A stretch of DNA of 64,000 bases from Acidimicrobiaceae bacterium. Lineage in GTDB: Bacteria; Actinomycetota; Acidimicrobiia; Acidimicrobiales; Poriferisodalaceae. The translations under genes and the position numbers were made by a program. The stretch spans positions 280,692 through 344,691 of the forward strand of contig PBMG01000001.1 in the NCBI GenBank assembly GCA_002722565.1, given 5' to 3'. Every line of letters begins with the position of its first letter. The first letter of the stretch is position 1. Below the pieces are notes generated by a model that was not told the origin of the DNA, searched no databases, and saw only the letters and a list, made by a program, of their open reading frames with translations. Shown one piece after another: positions 34,235-44,853 of the stretch.

Positions 34235-35260
34235 TCAGCTTCGGACAGTCGTCCGCCAACCGTGTGGGTCGGCACCACTACCATTTTGTATAGCTACGAG
34301 ACTGTCTCTTAATCGGAGCGTGTTCACGCCTGGTTGGCCATCACCGAAGGTGATTTCGGCGTTACCTCTAAGCATCGTGCCCACCGGGGAAAGCACGGCA
34401 GCTGTTCCCGACAGGAAGGCCTCACCTCTACTTGCCCAATCTTCTAGCTCATCGAGTTCTATTGGGCGTTCCTCAACCTCATACCCAAGATCAGCAGCCA
34501 AGGTAAGAACCGAAGCTCGGGTAACGCCATGCAGGAACGACTGGTCCAGTTGTCGAGTCACTAACCGGTCGTCGTCAGCTAAAAAGAAATTAGCGGCGCC
34601 TGTCTCGGTGATATCACCGCCGGTCGCAAAGAGAATTTGATCCACAGCTTCGTTTCGTGCCATGGCGTCGAGGGTTGGAGCCAATGCCATCGCGTAGTTT
34701 GCACCAGATTTAACCATCCCGAACTGGGGTGTTGTCCTGGGTATCTGCTCTTCGATCAGCAATGTCAGTGGCCTCACTCCGCCTTTGAAGTAATCACCCA
34801 CGGGACAATTCACGATGTACAGCAACGCCTCAGAGCTAGGTGTCGCAGCGGCTCCAATATTTGGCTCGGTACCTATGAGAGTTGGACGAATGTACAGCGA
34901 ACCCGGCGGAGGCGGGACTTCGCCGACGTTGGCTTCAACGCTGTCGATGATCATTTGCCGGAGGAGAGCTTCATCTGGGACCGGAAGACGCAGCTGCGCC
35001 GCACTCTGACGCATCCGCGCTACATGGTCATCCAGACGGAAGATAGCCAAAGAGCCGTCTACCTGCGTATGGGCCTTCAATCCTTCGAAGATCGCGCTCC
35101 CATAATGAAGTGCGTGTGCTGCTGGACTCATGGAGAAGTCCCCATAGGGTTCAACTTCTCCCGCGTATCGATAATTACCGCCTTCGGAGGGCGCTGTCGC
35201 CATCCAGTCACAGAAAACTGTGCCAAATGGCACTGTCATGGGATCAGGTTTCTCGCTCAC
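34235..35260 (-). CDS. ilvE: Branched-chain amino acid aminotransferase
   Basis: A 341-residue fold-type IV PLP enzyme that interconverts Leu, Ile and Val with their 2-oxo acids. The N-terminal FGTVFCDWMATA, the ALHYGSAIFEGLKA segment and ARMRQSAAQLRLP are typical of the larger (BCAT1-like) form. PLP is bound by Lys184 in MVKSGANYA. DITETGAANFF and FLHGVTRASVL are also conserved. It resembles the actinobacterial and eukaryotic type more than the 309-residue E. coli type. It is a housekeeping gene, divergent from the beta-oxidation gene at 35376. Confidence 0.92.
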   Translation of the reverse strand: MSEKPDPMTVPFGTVFCDWMATAPSEGGNYRYAGEVEPYGDFSMSPAAHALHYGSAIFEGLKAHTQVDGSLAIFRLDDHVARMRQSAAQLRLPVPDEALLRQMIIDSVEANVGEVPPPPGSLYIRPTLIGTEPNIGAAATPSSEALLYIVNCPVGDYFKGGVRPLTLLIEEQIPRTTPQFGMVKSGANYAMALAPTLDAMARNEAVDQILFATGGDITETGAANFFLADDDRLVTRQLDQSFLHGVTRASVLTLAADLGYEVEERPIELDELEDWASRGEAFLSGTAAVLSPVGTMLRGNAEITFGDGQPGVNTLRLRDSLVAIQNGSGADPHGWRTTVRS

Positions 35261-35375
35261 TGGACCTCCCTTCGGATCTGTGACTCTAGCTCAGTGTAGA
35301 GACGAAGAGATCAGATTTAGGTGAGATCGCGGACTCAATAGGACTTATGACCTTCGCGTCCCCTACCTTGTTCGT

Positions 35376-37451
35376 ATGACTCAATTATCTCAGTCCGTCA
35401 AACTTGAATTCGACAACGACGTAGCGCTCATCCGGATAGACAATCCTCCCGTTAACGCTCTGAGCCACCATGTCCGACAAGGGCTACTTGATGGCATGAC
35501 GCAAGCAGAAAATAGTGATGCCACGGCCATCGTCGTCATTTGTGAAGGCCGCACCTTTATCGCAGGCGCTGACATAACCGAGTTCTCAGGGCCGCCCAAA
35601 CCGCCAAGCCTCCAAGATGCTCAAGACGCCATGGAGAATTGCAGCAAACCCGTTATCGCAGCGGTCCATGGAACGGCTTTAGGTGGGGGCCTTGAGGTTG
35701 CATTATGCGCGCACTATCGAGTCGGGGTCAGCGAAAGCAAATATGGCCTACCGGAAGTGAAGTTGGGGCTCTTACCAGGCGCTGGAGGCACCCAACGCCT
35801 TCCGCGTGTGACCGGCGCTGCACAGGCATTACAGATGATGACCAGTGGTGATCCGATCAGCGCAGGGGATGCGCTCGAATGTGGGTTGATTGACGAAATA
35901 GTCGAAGACCTTGAATCCGGTGCCGTCGCCTTCGCCCGGCGCGCAGTCGCTGAGGGGCTTCCACTGCTGCGGATTCGCGACCGAGACGACAAACTAACTA
36001 ACACCAACTCCTCACTGTTTGACGATTTCAGAGCGTCTATAGCGAGGAAGACTCGTGGTTTCCTGGCTCCCGAGTACAACATCCGGTGCGTTGAGGCCGC
36101 CGTCAATATGGATTTCGATGAGGGCCTAAAAAGAGAACAAGAACTTTTCAAAGATTTGATGAAGGGGACACAATCAAAGGCCCAGCAATATTATTTTTTT
36201 GCTGAGCGAGCCGCTCTGAAGATCCCCGGTCTTCCAAAGGAGACCAAGCCGATAGAGATAAACCGTGTCGGAATACTCGGTGCCGGCACCATGGGTGGCG
36301 GGATAGCGATGAACTTCGCCAACGTTGGCATACCAGTGACCATCGTGGAACAGAACGAAGAGGCGTTAGAACGCGGGTTAGGGGTTGTGCGGTCAAACTA
36401 TGAACGCACTGCGTCGCGCGGGGGAATCTCAAGCGATGACGTCGAAACACGTATGGGACTCATCAATGGCTCGACGGACATGGGCGGCTTCGGTGATTGT
36501 GATCTGATAATTGAAGCTGTCTTCGAGAATATGGATCTGAAGAAATCAATTTTTGAACAGCTAGACCAAATCTGCAAGCCCGGTGCCGTATTAGCGTCTA
36601 ATACGTCAGCTTTGGACATAAACGAGATCGCCTCAGCTACTAGCCGGCCAGAGTCAGTCATTGGCATGCACTTCTTTTCGCCAGCGAATGTTATGAAGAT
36701 GCTTGAAGTAGTTCGGGGTGACGTAACTTCAGACGAGGCCATCGTGACTGCCATGGGGATCGGCCGCACGATTGGCAAAACCCCTGTCTTGTGCGGTGTT
36801 TGCCACGGATTTGTTGGCAACAGAATGCTGTTCATGCGTGGCATTGAGGCAGAAAAGATGATTCTCGAAGGCGCTGCCCCCTCCCGCATCGATCAAGTCC
36901 TTTTTGACTTCGGATTACCAATGGGTCCGTTCGCAATGAGTGACCTTGCAGGACTCGACATTGGTTGGGATGAGAGCACATCGTCGGGGTCTACTGTCCG
37001 CGAGCTGCTTTGCGAAAGTGGTAGGCGTGGCCAAAAGAATGGTCAGGGCTACTACATTTATGACTCCGAGACGAGGGCAGCGACACCCGACCCTGAGGTT
37101 GAGCAGATAATCAAAGCTTTCGCCGAACGGCAGGGTGTTGAGCAACGCGAAATATCTGATCAAGAGATCCTTGAGCGCTGCCTGTATCCGATGATTAACG
37201 AGGGAGCTAAAATCCTGGCTGAAGGCATAGCAATTCGTGGTAGCGATGTTGATGTTGTGTGGATTAACGGTTACGGATGGCCGATGTACACCGGTGGCCC
37301 AATGTTTTGGGCTGACACCGTCGGGTTAGCAGAAGTAACCGACCGTATTAACCATTACGGATCTACGCTCGGAGGCGAACACTGGTCAATATCGCCGTTA
37401 ATCGAAGAAATCGTCACCCAAGGTGGCTCTTTGAGCGCCTACACGAACTAG
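35376..37451 (+). CDS. Bifunctional enoyl-CoA hydratase/3-hydroxyacyl-CoA dehydrogenase
   Basis: A 691-residue two-step beta-oxidation enzyme. Residues 1 to about 270 are a crotonase domain with both catalytic Glu (GGGLEVALC and LPEVKLG) and PGAGGTQRLPR. From about 296 is the NAD-binding dehydrogenase, with GAGTMGGGIA starting at 302 and HFFSPANVMKMLEVVRG, followed by the C-terminal helical domain, apparently duplicated as in FadJ/FadB. It hydrates an enoyl-CoA and oxidises the hydroxyacyl-CoA. Nine bases separate it from the next gene, so they are probably one transcript. No thiolase is present in the window. Confidence 0.92.
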   Translation: MTQLSQSVKLEFDNDVALIRIDNPPVNALSHHVRQGLLDGMTQAENSDATAIVVICEGRTFIAGADITEFSGPPKPPSLQDAQDAMENCSKPVIAAVHGTALGGGLEVALCAHYRVGVSESKYGLPEVKLGLLPGAGGTQRLPRVTGAAQALQMMTSGDPISAGDALECGLIDEIVEDLESGAVAFARRAVAEGLPLLRIRDRDDKLTNTNSSLFDDFRASIARKTRGFLAPEYNIRCVEAAVNMDFDEGLKREQELFKDLMKGTQSKAQQYYFFAERAALKIPGLPKETKPIEINRVGILGAGTMGGGIAMNFANVGIPVTIVEQNEEALERGLGVVRSNYERTASRGGISSDDVETRMGLINGSTDMGGFGDCDLIIEAVFENMDLKKSIFEQLDQICKPGAVLASNTSALDINEIASATSRPESVIGMHFFSPANVMKMLEVVRGDVTSDEAIVTAMGIGRTIGKTPVLCGVCHGFVGNRMLFMRGIEAEKMILEGAAPSRIDQVLFDFGLPMGPFAMSDLAGLDIGWDESTSSGSTVRELLCESGRRGQKNGQGYYIYDSETRAATPDPEVEQIIKAFAERQGVEQREISDQEILERCLYPMINEGAKILAEGIAIRGSDVDVVWINGYGWPMYTGGPMFWADTVGLAEVTDRINHYGSTLGGEHWSISPLIEEIVTQGGSLSAYTN

Positions 37452-37460
37452 GAAGCATCA

Positions 37461-38630
37461 ATGGCTCGGGACTACTCGGAAATAGCTGCTGGATACGTCG
37501 AAGAGTTGCGCGCCCGTGGCCGGGAGATTGATGCGGCTCGTCATGTTCCACAGGACATCGCCGATCGTCTCGCTGAAGAAGGGTTCTATCGGCTATGCAC
37601 ACCCACCGAACTAGGTGGAGTGGGCGCCGATCCGCGCGTCTTGGCGGAAGTCTGCGAGATTCTGGCAACCGGCAACGGTTCGGTTGCTTGGTGTGTCTTC
37701 ATTGGTGCCACATCGCAGTACATGTTCCCTGCCGCTTCTCCTCAACTGATCGATGAACTACTCGAAAACCCTAACGTCATAACGAGTGGCGTATTCGCCT
37801 ATTCGGGCACAGCTAATCAGCCGGCAGATGCTTCCGATACTTGGACTGTAAACGGTCGTTGGGAATGGGGTTCGGGCTGTCGAAATGCGGCCTGGATTTC
37901 GGGAGGAGTAACGCTCTGCGATAGCGATGGCTCTCCGATTCTTGACAAGCACCAACGACCAACCGAGGCACGAGCTTTCTTCAAGCCTGAAGAAATCGAA
38001 ATGCACGATGACTGGCATACCAGTGGTCTGCGCGGGTCTGGGTCGAATTCCTACACAGCCCACAATCTGGAAATCCCGGACTACCGGGTCGCAACGGTAG
38101 AGGCCTTGCGGGCCTCCCCCTTGGCTGACTCCCCTATCTATCGATTTCCCCGCTTCGGTTACCTGGCGTTGCCAATAGGATCTATCGCTCTTGGGATGGC
38201 CCGCGACGCTATCGAGGAAGCCTTAGGCATCGCCAAATCAAAGACACCCACAGGATCAAGCCGCTCCTTGTCTTCTCGGCCCGCATTTCATAGAGATGTC
38301 GCCCTGGCTGAGTCCTCCCTACGGGCAGCGCGTTCGCTTTTCTATAAAGATATTGAAACGGCCTGGGAGGAAGCCCAGGAGACAGTGGGTTCGCTAGAAA
38401 CCCGACGCCTTCTTCGCACTTCGACAGTTCACGCAGTAACAACCGCTATCAGCATCATCGATCGCATGTACACGACCGTCGGCGGCTCATCTGTTTACGA
38501 GGAATCGGCGTTGCAACGACACTTCCGAGATGTGCACGTGGCATCTCAACACATGATGGTTGCAGAACCTGTTATGGAATTAGCTGGCCGAGTCATGAGC
38601 GGTATCGATGACCAAGCCCCCGGGTTGTAG
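37461..38630 (+). CDS. Acyl-CoA dehydrogenase-fold flavoprotein (HsaA/group D monooxygenase-like)
   Basis: A 389-residue protein of the acyl-CoA-dehydrogenase fold, but closer to flavin-dependent monooxygenases such as HsaA and DszC (Acyl-CoA_dh_2 type). It starts with a long helix (EELRARGREIDAARHVPQDIADRL) and has LCTPTELGGVGADPR, VNGRWEWGSGCRNAAWI and a C-terminal VGGSSVYEESALQRHFRDVHVASQH. The usual catalytic Glu of dehydrogenases is not at the expected place. It probably uses reduced flavin and oxygen to hydroxylate a substrate. It follows the bifunctional enzyme by nine bases. Confidence 0.84.
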   Translation: MARDYSEIAAGYVEELRARGREIDAARHVPQDIADRLAEEGFYRLCTPTELGGVGADPRVLAEVCEILATGNGSVAWCVFIGATSQYMFPAASPQLIDELLENPNVITSGVFAYSGTANQPADASDTWTVNGRWEWGSGCRNAAWISGGVTLCDSDGSPILDKHQRPTEARAFFKPEEIEMHDDWHTSGLRGSGSNSYTAHNLEIPDYRVATVEALRASPLADSPIYRFPRFGYLALPIGSIALGMARDAIEEALGIAKSKTPTGSSRSLSSRPAFHRDVALAESSLRAARSLFYKDIETAWEEAQETVGSLETRRLLRTSTVHAVTTAISIIDRMYTTVGGSSVYEESALQRHFRDVHVASQHMMVAEPVMELAGRVMSGIDDQAPGL

Positions 38631-38661
38631 GGCGACACCTAGCTTTAGATAGGAGATCACA

Positions 38662-39438
38662 GTGTCGACAGAGAAGCTTTCTTCCGATACCTCGTTTTCT
38701 TTAAGTTCCGCTCCAGAATCCGCCATATGCCTCGAAGCAGAGCGCCTCGTACGCAAACAGGAGACGGCCCTCGGTTATCGGATAATGGCCTCATGGGGCT
38801 GGGGCGCTGACGGCTCCGGCCACATAACGGCGCGCGACCCTGAGCGGACAGATGCCTTTTGGTCTCTGAGGTACGGGGTTCCGTTCGGAGAGGCTCGCGT
38901 TGAGGACCTAGTGCTCGTGGACCACAGCGGTGACGTCATAGAAGGGTCCGGGGAGATAAATCCTGCCGGCTTTTGCATTCATGCTCCTATCCACTCGACC
39001 CGGCTGGACGTCGTTGGAGCTATTCATACCCACACGCCATATGGGACGCCATTCTCAGCCATGGCAGCTCCTCTACCGATGAGCAGTCAAGAAGCCGTCG
39101 CGTTCTACGGAATGCAGGGTGTTTTCGCCGGTGAAGAGGTGAACGTGACCGACCTCGCTACGGGCCAACGCATAGCCGACGCGTTAGGGACCGGCCGCCT
39201 CGTCGTCCTGGCTAATCACGGCCTATTGACGGTAGGCACATCTGTAGCGTCATCTGTTGGGTTTTACTTGAACGCTGAGCGAGCAGCGGAAGTCGCAGTT
39301 AAAGTTCCTGACGGTCGAGTCATCAGCCCCGCCGCAGCCGCTCAGACTCATCCATCAGTAGGTGATGAGCTCAACGGGTGGCATATTTTTCAATGGCTGG
39401 TTCGATCGCGCGTGGGTGACCCCACAGTTGTCAACTAG
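38662..39438 (+). CDS. Class II aldolase/adducin family protein
   Basis: A 258-residue member of the fuculose-phosphate aldolase/adducin fold, zinc enzymes that break C-C bonds or decarboxylate. AIHTHTPYGTPFSAM supplies two metal His residues, and VLANHGLLTVGTSVASSVGF supplies the third in NHG. The first 40 residues are Ser-rich and variable. Its start is GTG 38662 after TAGGAG. Position between a flavin oxygenase and a TcuA-like flavoprotein suggests a shared catabolic pathway; the substrate is unknown and need not be a sugar phosphate. Confidence 0.86.
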   Translation: MSTEKLSSDTSFSLSSAPESAICLEAERLVRKQETALGYRIMASWGWGADGSGHITARDPERTDAFWSLRYGVPFGEARVEDLVLVDHSGDVIEGSGEINPAGFCIHAPIHSTRLDVVGAIHTHTPYGTPFSAMAAPLPMSSQEAVAFYGMQGVFAGEEVNVTDLATGQRIADALGTGRLVVLANHGLLTVGTSVASSVGFYLNAERAAEVAVKVPDGRVISPAAAAQTHPSVGDELNGWHIFQWLVRSRVGDPTVVN

Positions 39439-39459
39439 CCCGTATAGAGAGGACGCTAA

Positions 39460-40941
39460 GTGTCGGATTTCGATGTCGTGGTAGTAGGTGCGGGAAACGC
39501 TGCTTGCTGCGCTGCTTTAGCGGCAGCAGAGCAGGGAGCCAAGGTCTTGGTTCTCGAACGAGCACCTGAGGGTGAATCTGGGGGAAATAGCCGTTTCACA
39601 GCTGGCGCTATCCGGTTCGCCTACGACGGCGTCGAAGACTTGATGGAGCTCATGCCGGACCTCACCGAAAGCGAGATCGAGAACACCGACTTCGGAACCT
39701 ACACCGAGGACGAATTTTATGCAGATATGGGGCGTATTACCGATTACAGAACAGACCCTGAACTCGCGAGCTATCTAGTCGCTAATAGCAAGCCGACAGT
39801 TATGTGGATGCAGCGAAATGGTGTCCGATTCGCTCCGATCTGGGGTCGGCAAGCATTCAAAGTAGACGGCAAGTTCAAATTTTGGGGCGGACTGACCGTT
39901 GAAGCCTGGGGCGGAGGTGAGGGCCTCGTAGATGCACTACACAGCGCTCTCCAACAAAGGGGTATCGAAATCCGATATGAAACTGCGGCAAAGGACCTTA
40001 TCTTTGACGGGTCAAAAGTGCATGGGGTCCGTGTCCGCCAGCAAATGCGCATGGTTGACATCACCTGTGATGCGGTGATCATTGCTGCTGGTGGATTTCA
40101 AGCGAACTCTGAATGGCGAACACGTTACCTAGGTCCCGGTTGGGACCTAGCAAAGGTCCGAGGAACCCGATTTAATACCGGTGACGGACTACGGATGGCT
40201 CTCGATATTGGGGCTATGCCGTACGGCAATTGGAGTGGCGCTCACGCTGTGGCATGGGAATACAACGCTCCTGAGTTTGGTGATCTCGCCGTCGGCGACG
40301 CTTTCCAGAAGCACAGTTACCCATTTGGGGTGGTCATCAACAACGACGGGGAGCGGTTTCTCGACGAAGGAGCCGACTTTCGTAACTACACCTACGCCAA
40401 ATACGGCCGCGAAATACTCAACCAACCAAGCCACTCGGCATGGCAACTCTTCGATGCAAAGGTTGATCACCTGCTCCGTGACGAATACCGCATCAAGCAA
40501 GTCACTAAAGTTCAGGCAGATAGCTTGGAAGAGCTGTGCGCCCGCATGGATGGCGTCAATACGGCCCAAGCACTAGAAACGATTAATGAGTACAACGCTG
40601 CAGTTGACACAAACACCCAGTTCGATCCGAACGTCAAAGATGGCCGCTCGACCTCTGGACTAAAGATCAACAAATCCAATTGGGCGAACACTTTGGACGA
40701 AGCGCCTTTCCAGGCTTACAACGTCACTTGCGGGTTAACTTTCACATTTGGTGGTCTACGTATTGACGACAAGGGACAAGTGTTAGATAGCGGCCTGCAA
40801 CCAATCCCAGGTTTGTACGCGGCGGGAGAACTAGTAGGCGGACTCTTCTATGGCAACTACCCTGGCGGCACCGGATTAACCGCAGGAGCTGTTTTTGGGC
40901 GACTCGCGGGACAACACGCCGGCACGCAAACTGTTAGTTGA
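39460..40941 (+). CDS. FAD-dependent dehydrogenase, TcuA (tricarballylate dehydrogenase)-like
   Basis: A 493-residue flavoprotein of the fumarate-reductase/succinate-dehydrogenase family. The N-terminus DVVVVGAGNAACCAALAAAEQG binds FAD, followed by LERAPEGESGGNSRFTAG, a segment close to TcuA of Salmonella. The C-terminal LYAAGELVGGLFYGNYPGGTGLTAG closes the FAD site. TcuA oxidises tricarballylate to cis-aconitate and passes electrons to TcuB, which is not seen here. Related enzymes reduce or oxidise other unsaturated acids. The start is GTG 39460 behind GAGAGGA. It overlaps the convergent acyl-CoA ligase by eight bases. Confidence 0.85.
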   Translation: MSDFDVVVVGAGNAACCAALAAAEQGAKVLVLERAPEGESGGNSRFTAGAIRFAYDGVEDLMELMPDLTESEIENTDFGTYTEDEFYADMGRITDYRTDPELASYLVANSKPTVMWMQRNGVRFAPIWGRQAFKVDGKFKFWGGLTVEAWGGGEGLVDALHSALQQRGIEIRYETAAKDLIFDGSKVHGVRVRQQMRMVDITCDAVIIAAGGFQANSEWRTRYLGPGWDLAKVRGTRFNTGDGLRMALDIGAMPYGNWSGAHAVAWEYNAPEFGDLAVGDAFQKHSYPFGVVINNDGERFLDEGADFRNYTYAKYGREILNQPSHSAWQLFDAKVDHLLRDEYRIKQVTKVQADSLEELCARMDGVNTAQALETINEYNAAVDTNTQFDPNVKDGRSTSGLKINKSNWANTLDEAPFQAYNVTCGLTFTFGGLRIDDKGQVLDSGLQPIPGLYAAGELVGGLFYGNYPGGTGLTAGAVFGRLAGQHAGTQTVS

Positions 40942-42508
40942 CGGCTCGTTCTTGGCCTTCCCAATAGGGCTTCCGGAGTTCAGTTTTTAGGATCTTGCCA
41001 GCTGGGTTACGTGGTATTAGATCCAATCGATCTATAGAAGTCGGACACTTGTAATGGGCGAGGTTCTCGCGGCAATACTCGATAAGCGCGGCCTCATCGG
41101 GGTCCGACTCTGCGGCAGGAGTAATTACCGCTTTGACGGTTTCACCCCATTTTTCATCTGGAACACCGATTACCGCAACGTCCGCAATCTCAGGGTGCGC
41201 CATTAGGACATTCTCCACTTCGGCGGGGTAAATGTTTTCACCCCCAGAAATGATCATGTCTTTCACGCGATCATGGATAAAGAGAAATCCTTGTTCCGTG
41301 TAGCCAGCGTCTCCAGTTCGGAACCATCCGCGCCCGTCTTCGTCGATACCTTCGGGGTAGGCCTCATCCGTTGCAGCTGGGTCGTTCCAGTAGCTTTTGA
41401 GATTTTGGATCGTTTTGACCCAAATCTCCCCGACCTCACTGTCACCAAGGTCATCGCCAGTTTCTGGGTCAACGATTCTTAGCTCAACATCGCCCCAAAC
41501 TTGGCCGGCTGAACGAAGTAAATGCGATTTCGGTCCACCGGGATCATGGTCGTCAGCGCGAAGTATGGTCACTCCGCCTGTGGTTTCGGTGAGTCCATAG
41601 GCCTGAACAAATTTACAACCCATCAAACTCATGCTTCCGGCCAGCACTTCCTCCGTAATCGGAGACGCCCCGTAGACCATGCATCGAAGACTCGAGAAAT
41701 CGGTTTCCTCGGCGCCCGGGGTTATAAGCAAAAACTGGAGGATGGCCGGAACCAAGAGAGCATTTGTAATCTCGTAAGCCTCGATGAGGCGCAGTAGTTC
41801 GACCAGGTCAGCTTCTCTCAACAGGACGTTAGTACCGCCGTTATAGAGGCCAACGACGCCCCAGCCGCTGCCCGCAATATGGAACAGCGGCATAGCAACC
41901 AGATTTACGCTGTCAGTGTCGAAATACCACTCGTCGCTCGCTGCTGGCAACATCTCGAAGAAATTACGATTTGTTAGTTCGACTCCCTTTGGAAGTCCAG
42001 TCGTACCGGACGTGTACAGCTGGTAGGAGGTGTCTGTCCACCCCACTTCAACATTCGGATCAACATCACCAGCCGTGGAAATCCAAGTTGGATAGTCAAC
42101 ATGACTGCCTGCATTACCGACAACCACAACCGTAGAGACGGTTTCCAAGTTCATCTGCTCATAGTGCCCGAGAAACTCTTCGCCGATGAGGAGAACCTTC
42201 GCCCCTGCATGGTTCAGGATGTACTCCATCTCCGGAGCGGCTAACCGCCAATTGACGGCGACGCCAACGGCATTAATTTTGCTCGCCCCAAAGAGGTAAC
42301 TGAAGTATTCCGGACCGTTTTTGTCTAGATGTGCAACTCGGTCCTGGGGTCCGACCCCTGCAGCCACCAAAGCATTGGCAACCTGGTTGGATTCGCGGTC
42401 CAGCTCGGCATAGGTCCATTCGCGCCCCTCAAAGATCATCGCGACCTTGTCGGGTTGATTCTGAGCGTGAACGCGGGTTATATCTGCGAGCGAAGTAATG
42501 GTCGACAT
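40934..42508 (-). CDS. Acyl-CoA synthetase (AMP-forming, class I adenylate-forming)
   Basis: A 524-residue fatty-acid- or aryl-CoA ligase. The ATP motif YTSGTTGLPKG, the A5 motif AYGLTETTGG, GWFRTGDAGY, the hinge DRVKDMIISGGENIYPAEVE and the C-terminal catalytic Lys in PAGKILKTELR are all present. It resembles FadD-type actinobacterial ligases. It activates a carboxylic acid to acyl-AMP and then acyl-CoA. It would feed the adjacent beta-oxidation enzyme on the opposite strand. Substrate chain length cannot be read off. Confidence 0.9.
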   Translation of the reverse strand: MSTITSLADITRVHAQNQPDKVAMIFEGREWTYAELDRESNQVANALVAAGVGPQDRVAHLDKNGPEYFSYLFGASKINAVGVAVNWRLAAPEMEYILNHAGAKVLLIGEEFLGHYEQMNLETVSTVVVVGNAGSHVDYPTWISTAGDVDPNVEVGWTDTSYQLYTSGTTGLPKGVELTNRNFFEMLPAASDEWYFDTDSVNLVAMPLFHIAGSGWGVVGLYNGGTNVLLREADLVELLRLIEAYEITNALLVPAILQFLLITPGAEETDFSSLRCMVYGASPITEEVLAGSMSLMGCKFVQAYGLTETTGGVTILRADDHDPGGPKSHLLRSAGQVWGDVELRIVDPETGDDLGDSEVGEIWVKTIQNLKSYWNDPAATDEAYPEGIDEDGRGWFRTGDAGYTEQGFLFIHDRVKDMIISGGENIYPAEVENVLMAHPEIADVAVIGVPDEKWGETVKAVITPAAESDPDEAALIEYCRENLAHYKCPTSIDRLDLIPRNPAGKILKTELRKPYWEGQERAVN

Positions 42509-42636
42509 TTGTCGCTACCTCCGATAGATCTAAACGAGAGCAACAAACTCTAGCTACTGAAACACCTAACTAGCGAGGTGTGTCGAGCCTAAGAAGATGT
42601 AGCTTAAAACGAGCAAACAAAGCCAAGCGGGGTTGC

Positions 42637-44853
42637 ATGTCCAAAATTATTTATACACACACTGACGAAGCACCAGCATTGGCGACCTATTCGTTTCTTC
42701 CAATCATTCAGGCGTTTGCTAGGGCTGCTGGAATTAGCGTCGAAACCAGGGATATATCTCTGGCCGGAAGAGTGATATCTGCCTTCCCAGAAAATCTGAC
42801 GAAGGAACAGCAAATTGGTGATGCATTAGCTGAACTTGGCGAAATGACCTTGTCGGCAGAAGCCAACATCATCAAACTGCCAAACATCTCTGCCTCCATC
42901 CCCCAACTTCAGGCAACTATCGCCGAGCTGCAGGCTGCCGGTTTCACGGTTCCTGACTACCCAACTAACGCGGAAACCCCGGAGGAAGAGAGCATTCGCG
43001 AACGATACGACCGAATAAAGGGTTCAGCTGTCAATCCGGTCCTAAGGGAAGGGAATTCAGACAGAAGAGCTCCCCGTGCGGTAAAAGAATTCGCACAAAA
43101 ATTTCCTCATTCGATGGGCGAATGGTCTTCGAGTTCCCAAACTCACGTTGCCACAATGTCCGACAACGATTTTCGGTCAAATGAACAATCGATAACGCTC
43201 CCAACATCCACAACTTTGCGCATACAGCACACGTCCACTGAAGGCGAAATAACTACCCTCAAGGAGGTGCCAGTCAACGCAGGAGAAATCGTTGACGCCA
43301 CCTTTATGTCGGTAAGACACCTACGATCATTTCTGGATCAAGAGTTAGCAGACAGCAAAGATCGGGGACTTCTCTTCTCGCTTCATCTGAAGGCCACCAT
43401 GATGAAGGTGTCGGATCCAATCATTTTCGGCCATTGCGTGCGAGCCTTCTTCGCAAACGTTTTCGCGGAACATAATGAGACACTCGAACGATTGGGAGTG
43501 AACGTAAACAATGGTCTAGGCGCCTTACTTGAAGCCCTAGACACGTTGCCCGCCGCTGATCGCGAACCAATTGAACAGTCAATTGCTCAGGCGTACATCG
43601 ATGGTCCGGCTCTCGCGATGGTTGATTCCGATAGGGGGATCACAAATCTTCACGTTCCGAGCGACGTGATCGTCGACGCCTCAATGCCGGCGATGCTCAG
43701 GTCTTCTGGGCAAATGTGGAATACAGACGGCGAGCAGCAAGACACAAAGGCCGTGATACCTGATAGCAGCTACGCAGGTATCTACCAGGCGGTCATAGAG
43801 GACTGCATTGAACACGGGGCTTACGACCCAACAACGATGGGGTCAGTGCCAAATGTTGGCCTCATGGCGCAGAAGGCCGAAGAGTATGGCAGTCACGACA
43901 AAACTTTCGAGATCACATCAACTGGGACGGTCGACGTGCTCGATGCCGAAGGCACATCACTGATCCACCACGAAGTCGAGGTCGGCGACATATGGAGGAT
44001 GTGCTCGGTCCAAGACGCAGCTGTCAGAGACTGGGTGAAACTGGCGGTCTCGCGCGGCAGCGCTACGGGCGCAACCGTTGTATTTTGGTTGGACGAGAAG
44101 CGAGCACATGACGCCGAGCTCATCAAGAAAGTCAGAACCTACCTCGACGATCACTCGACCGAGGATCTTGATATCCAAATCCTCTCCCCGATCGAGGCAA
44201 CAAGGCTTTCTCTCACCCGGATTCGACGTGGAGAGGACACGATCTCCGTCACTGGCAATGTCCTCAGGGACTACAACACAGACCTGTTTCCAATTCTTGA
44301 GGTTGGGACCTCAGCAAAGATGCTTTCGATAGTGCCCTTGATGAACGGCGGTGGACTGTTTGAAACTGGCGCTGGTGGATCTGCTCCGAAGCACGTCCAG
44401 CAATTCGAAGCGGAGAATCATCTCCGTTGGGACAGTCTCGGCGAATTTCTAGCCCTAGCAGTTTCTTTTGAGCACCTCGGTGAGGCAACACAAAACTCGA
44501 GGGCGAAAATACTGGGTGCGGCTCTTGATGCTGCAACTGGCCGCTTGCTAGACGAAGGCAAGTCACCGAGCCGAAAAGTGAATGAACTTGACAACCGAGG
44601 GAGCCACTTCTATATCGCCATGTGGTGGGCCCAAGCTATGTCCGACCAAACTCTTGACCCAGAGTTGGCCGAGTTGTTCGCTCCACTTGCAGAAGACCTC
44701 ACTTCAGCTCAGGACCCGATTCTTCAAGAGCTTCTTGCCTGCCAAGGCGAGCCGGTAGACGTAGGGGGTTACTACTACCCCGACCCTGCTCGAGCGGCCG
44801 TCGCTATGCGTCCTAGTCCCACTTTCAACTCGATTATCGACGAATTCTCCTAA
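42637..44853 (+). CDS. icd: NADP-dependent isocitrate dehydrogenase, monomeric type
   Basis: A 738-residue monomeric isocitrate dehydrogenase, matching the usual length of the class known from Corynebacterium, Azotobacter and Vibrio. [21 protein letters not shown] is the typical N-terminus, and [18 protein letters not shown] carries the substrate-binding Lys and acidic residues. NEPIEQ-type and [16 protein letters not shown] segments are also found. It converts isocitrate and NADP to 2-oxoglutarate, CO2 and NADPH in the TCA cycle. I chose ATG 42637 because upstream codons do not match the family. It stands alone, followed by a 213-base gap. Confidence 0.95.
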   Translation: MSKIIYTHTDEAPALATYSFLPIIQAFARAAGISVETRDISLAGRVISAFPENLTKEQQIGDALAELGEMTLSAEANIIKLPNISASIPQLQATIAELQAAGFTVPDYPTNAETPEEESIRERYDRIKGSAVNPVLREGNSDRRAPRAVKEFAQKFPHSMGEWSSSSQTHVATMSDNDFRSNEQSITLPTSTTLRIQHTSTEGEITTLKEVPVNAGEIVDATFMSVRHLRSFLDQELADSKDRGLLFSLHLKATMMKVSDPIIFGHCVRAFFANVFAEHNETLERLGVNVNNGLGALLEALDTLPAADREPIEQSIAQAYIDGPALAMVDSDRGITNLHVPSDVIVDASMPAMLRSSGQMWNTDGEQQDTKAVIPDSSYAGIYQAVIEDCIEHGAYDPTTMGSVPNVGLMAQKAEEYGSHDKTFEITSTGTVDVLDAEGTSLIHHEVEVGDIWRMCSVQDAAVRDWVKLAVSRGSATGATVVFWLDEKRAHDAELIKKVRTYLDDHSTEDLDIQILSPIEATRLSLTRIRRGEDTISVTGNVLRDYNTDLFPILEVGTSAKMLSIVPLMNGGGLFETGAGGSAPKHVQQFEAENHLRWDSLGEFLALAVSFEHLGEATQNSRAKILGAALDAATGRLLDEGKSPSRKVNELDNRGSHFYIAMWWAQAMSDQTLDPELAELFAPLAEDLTSAQDPILQELLACQGEPVDVGGYYYPDPARAAVAMRPSPTFNSIIDEFS

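Noticed and set aside
42580..42636. N-terminal extension of isocitrate dehydrogenase
   Set aside because: The codons before ATG 42637 are unlike the family; starting at 42637 gives 738 residues, the usual length.
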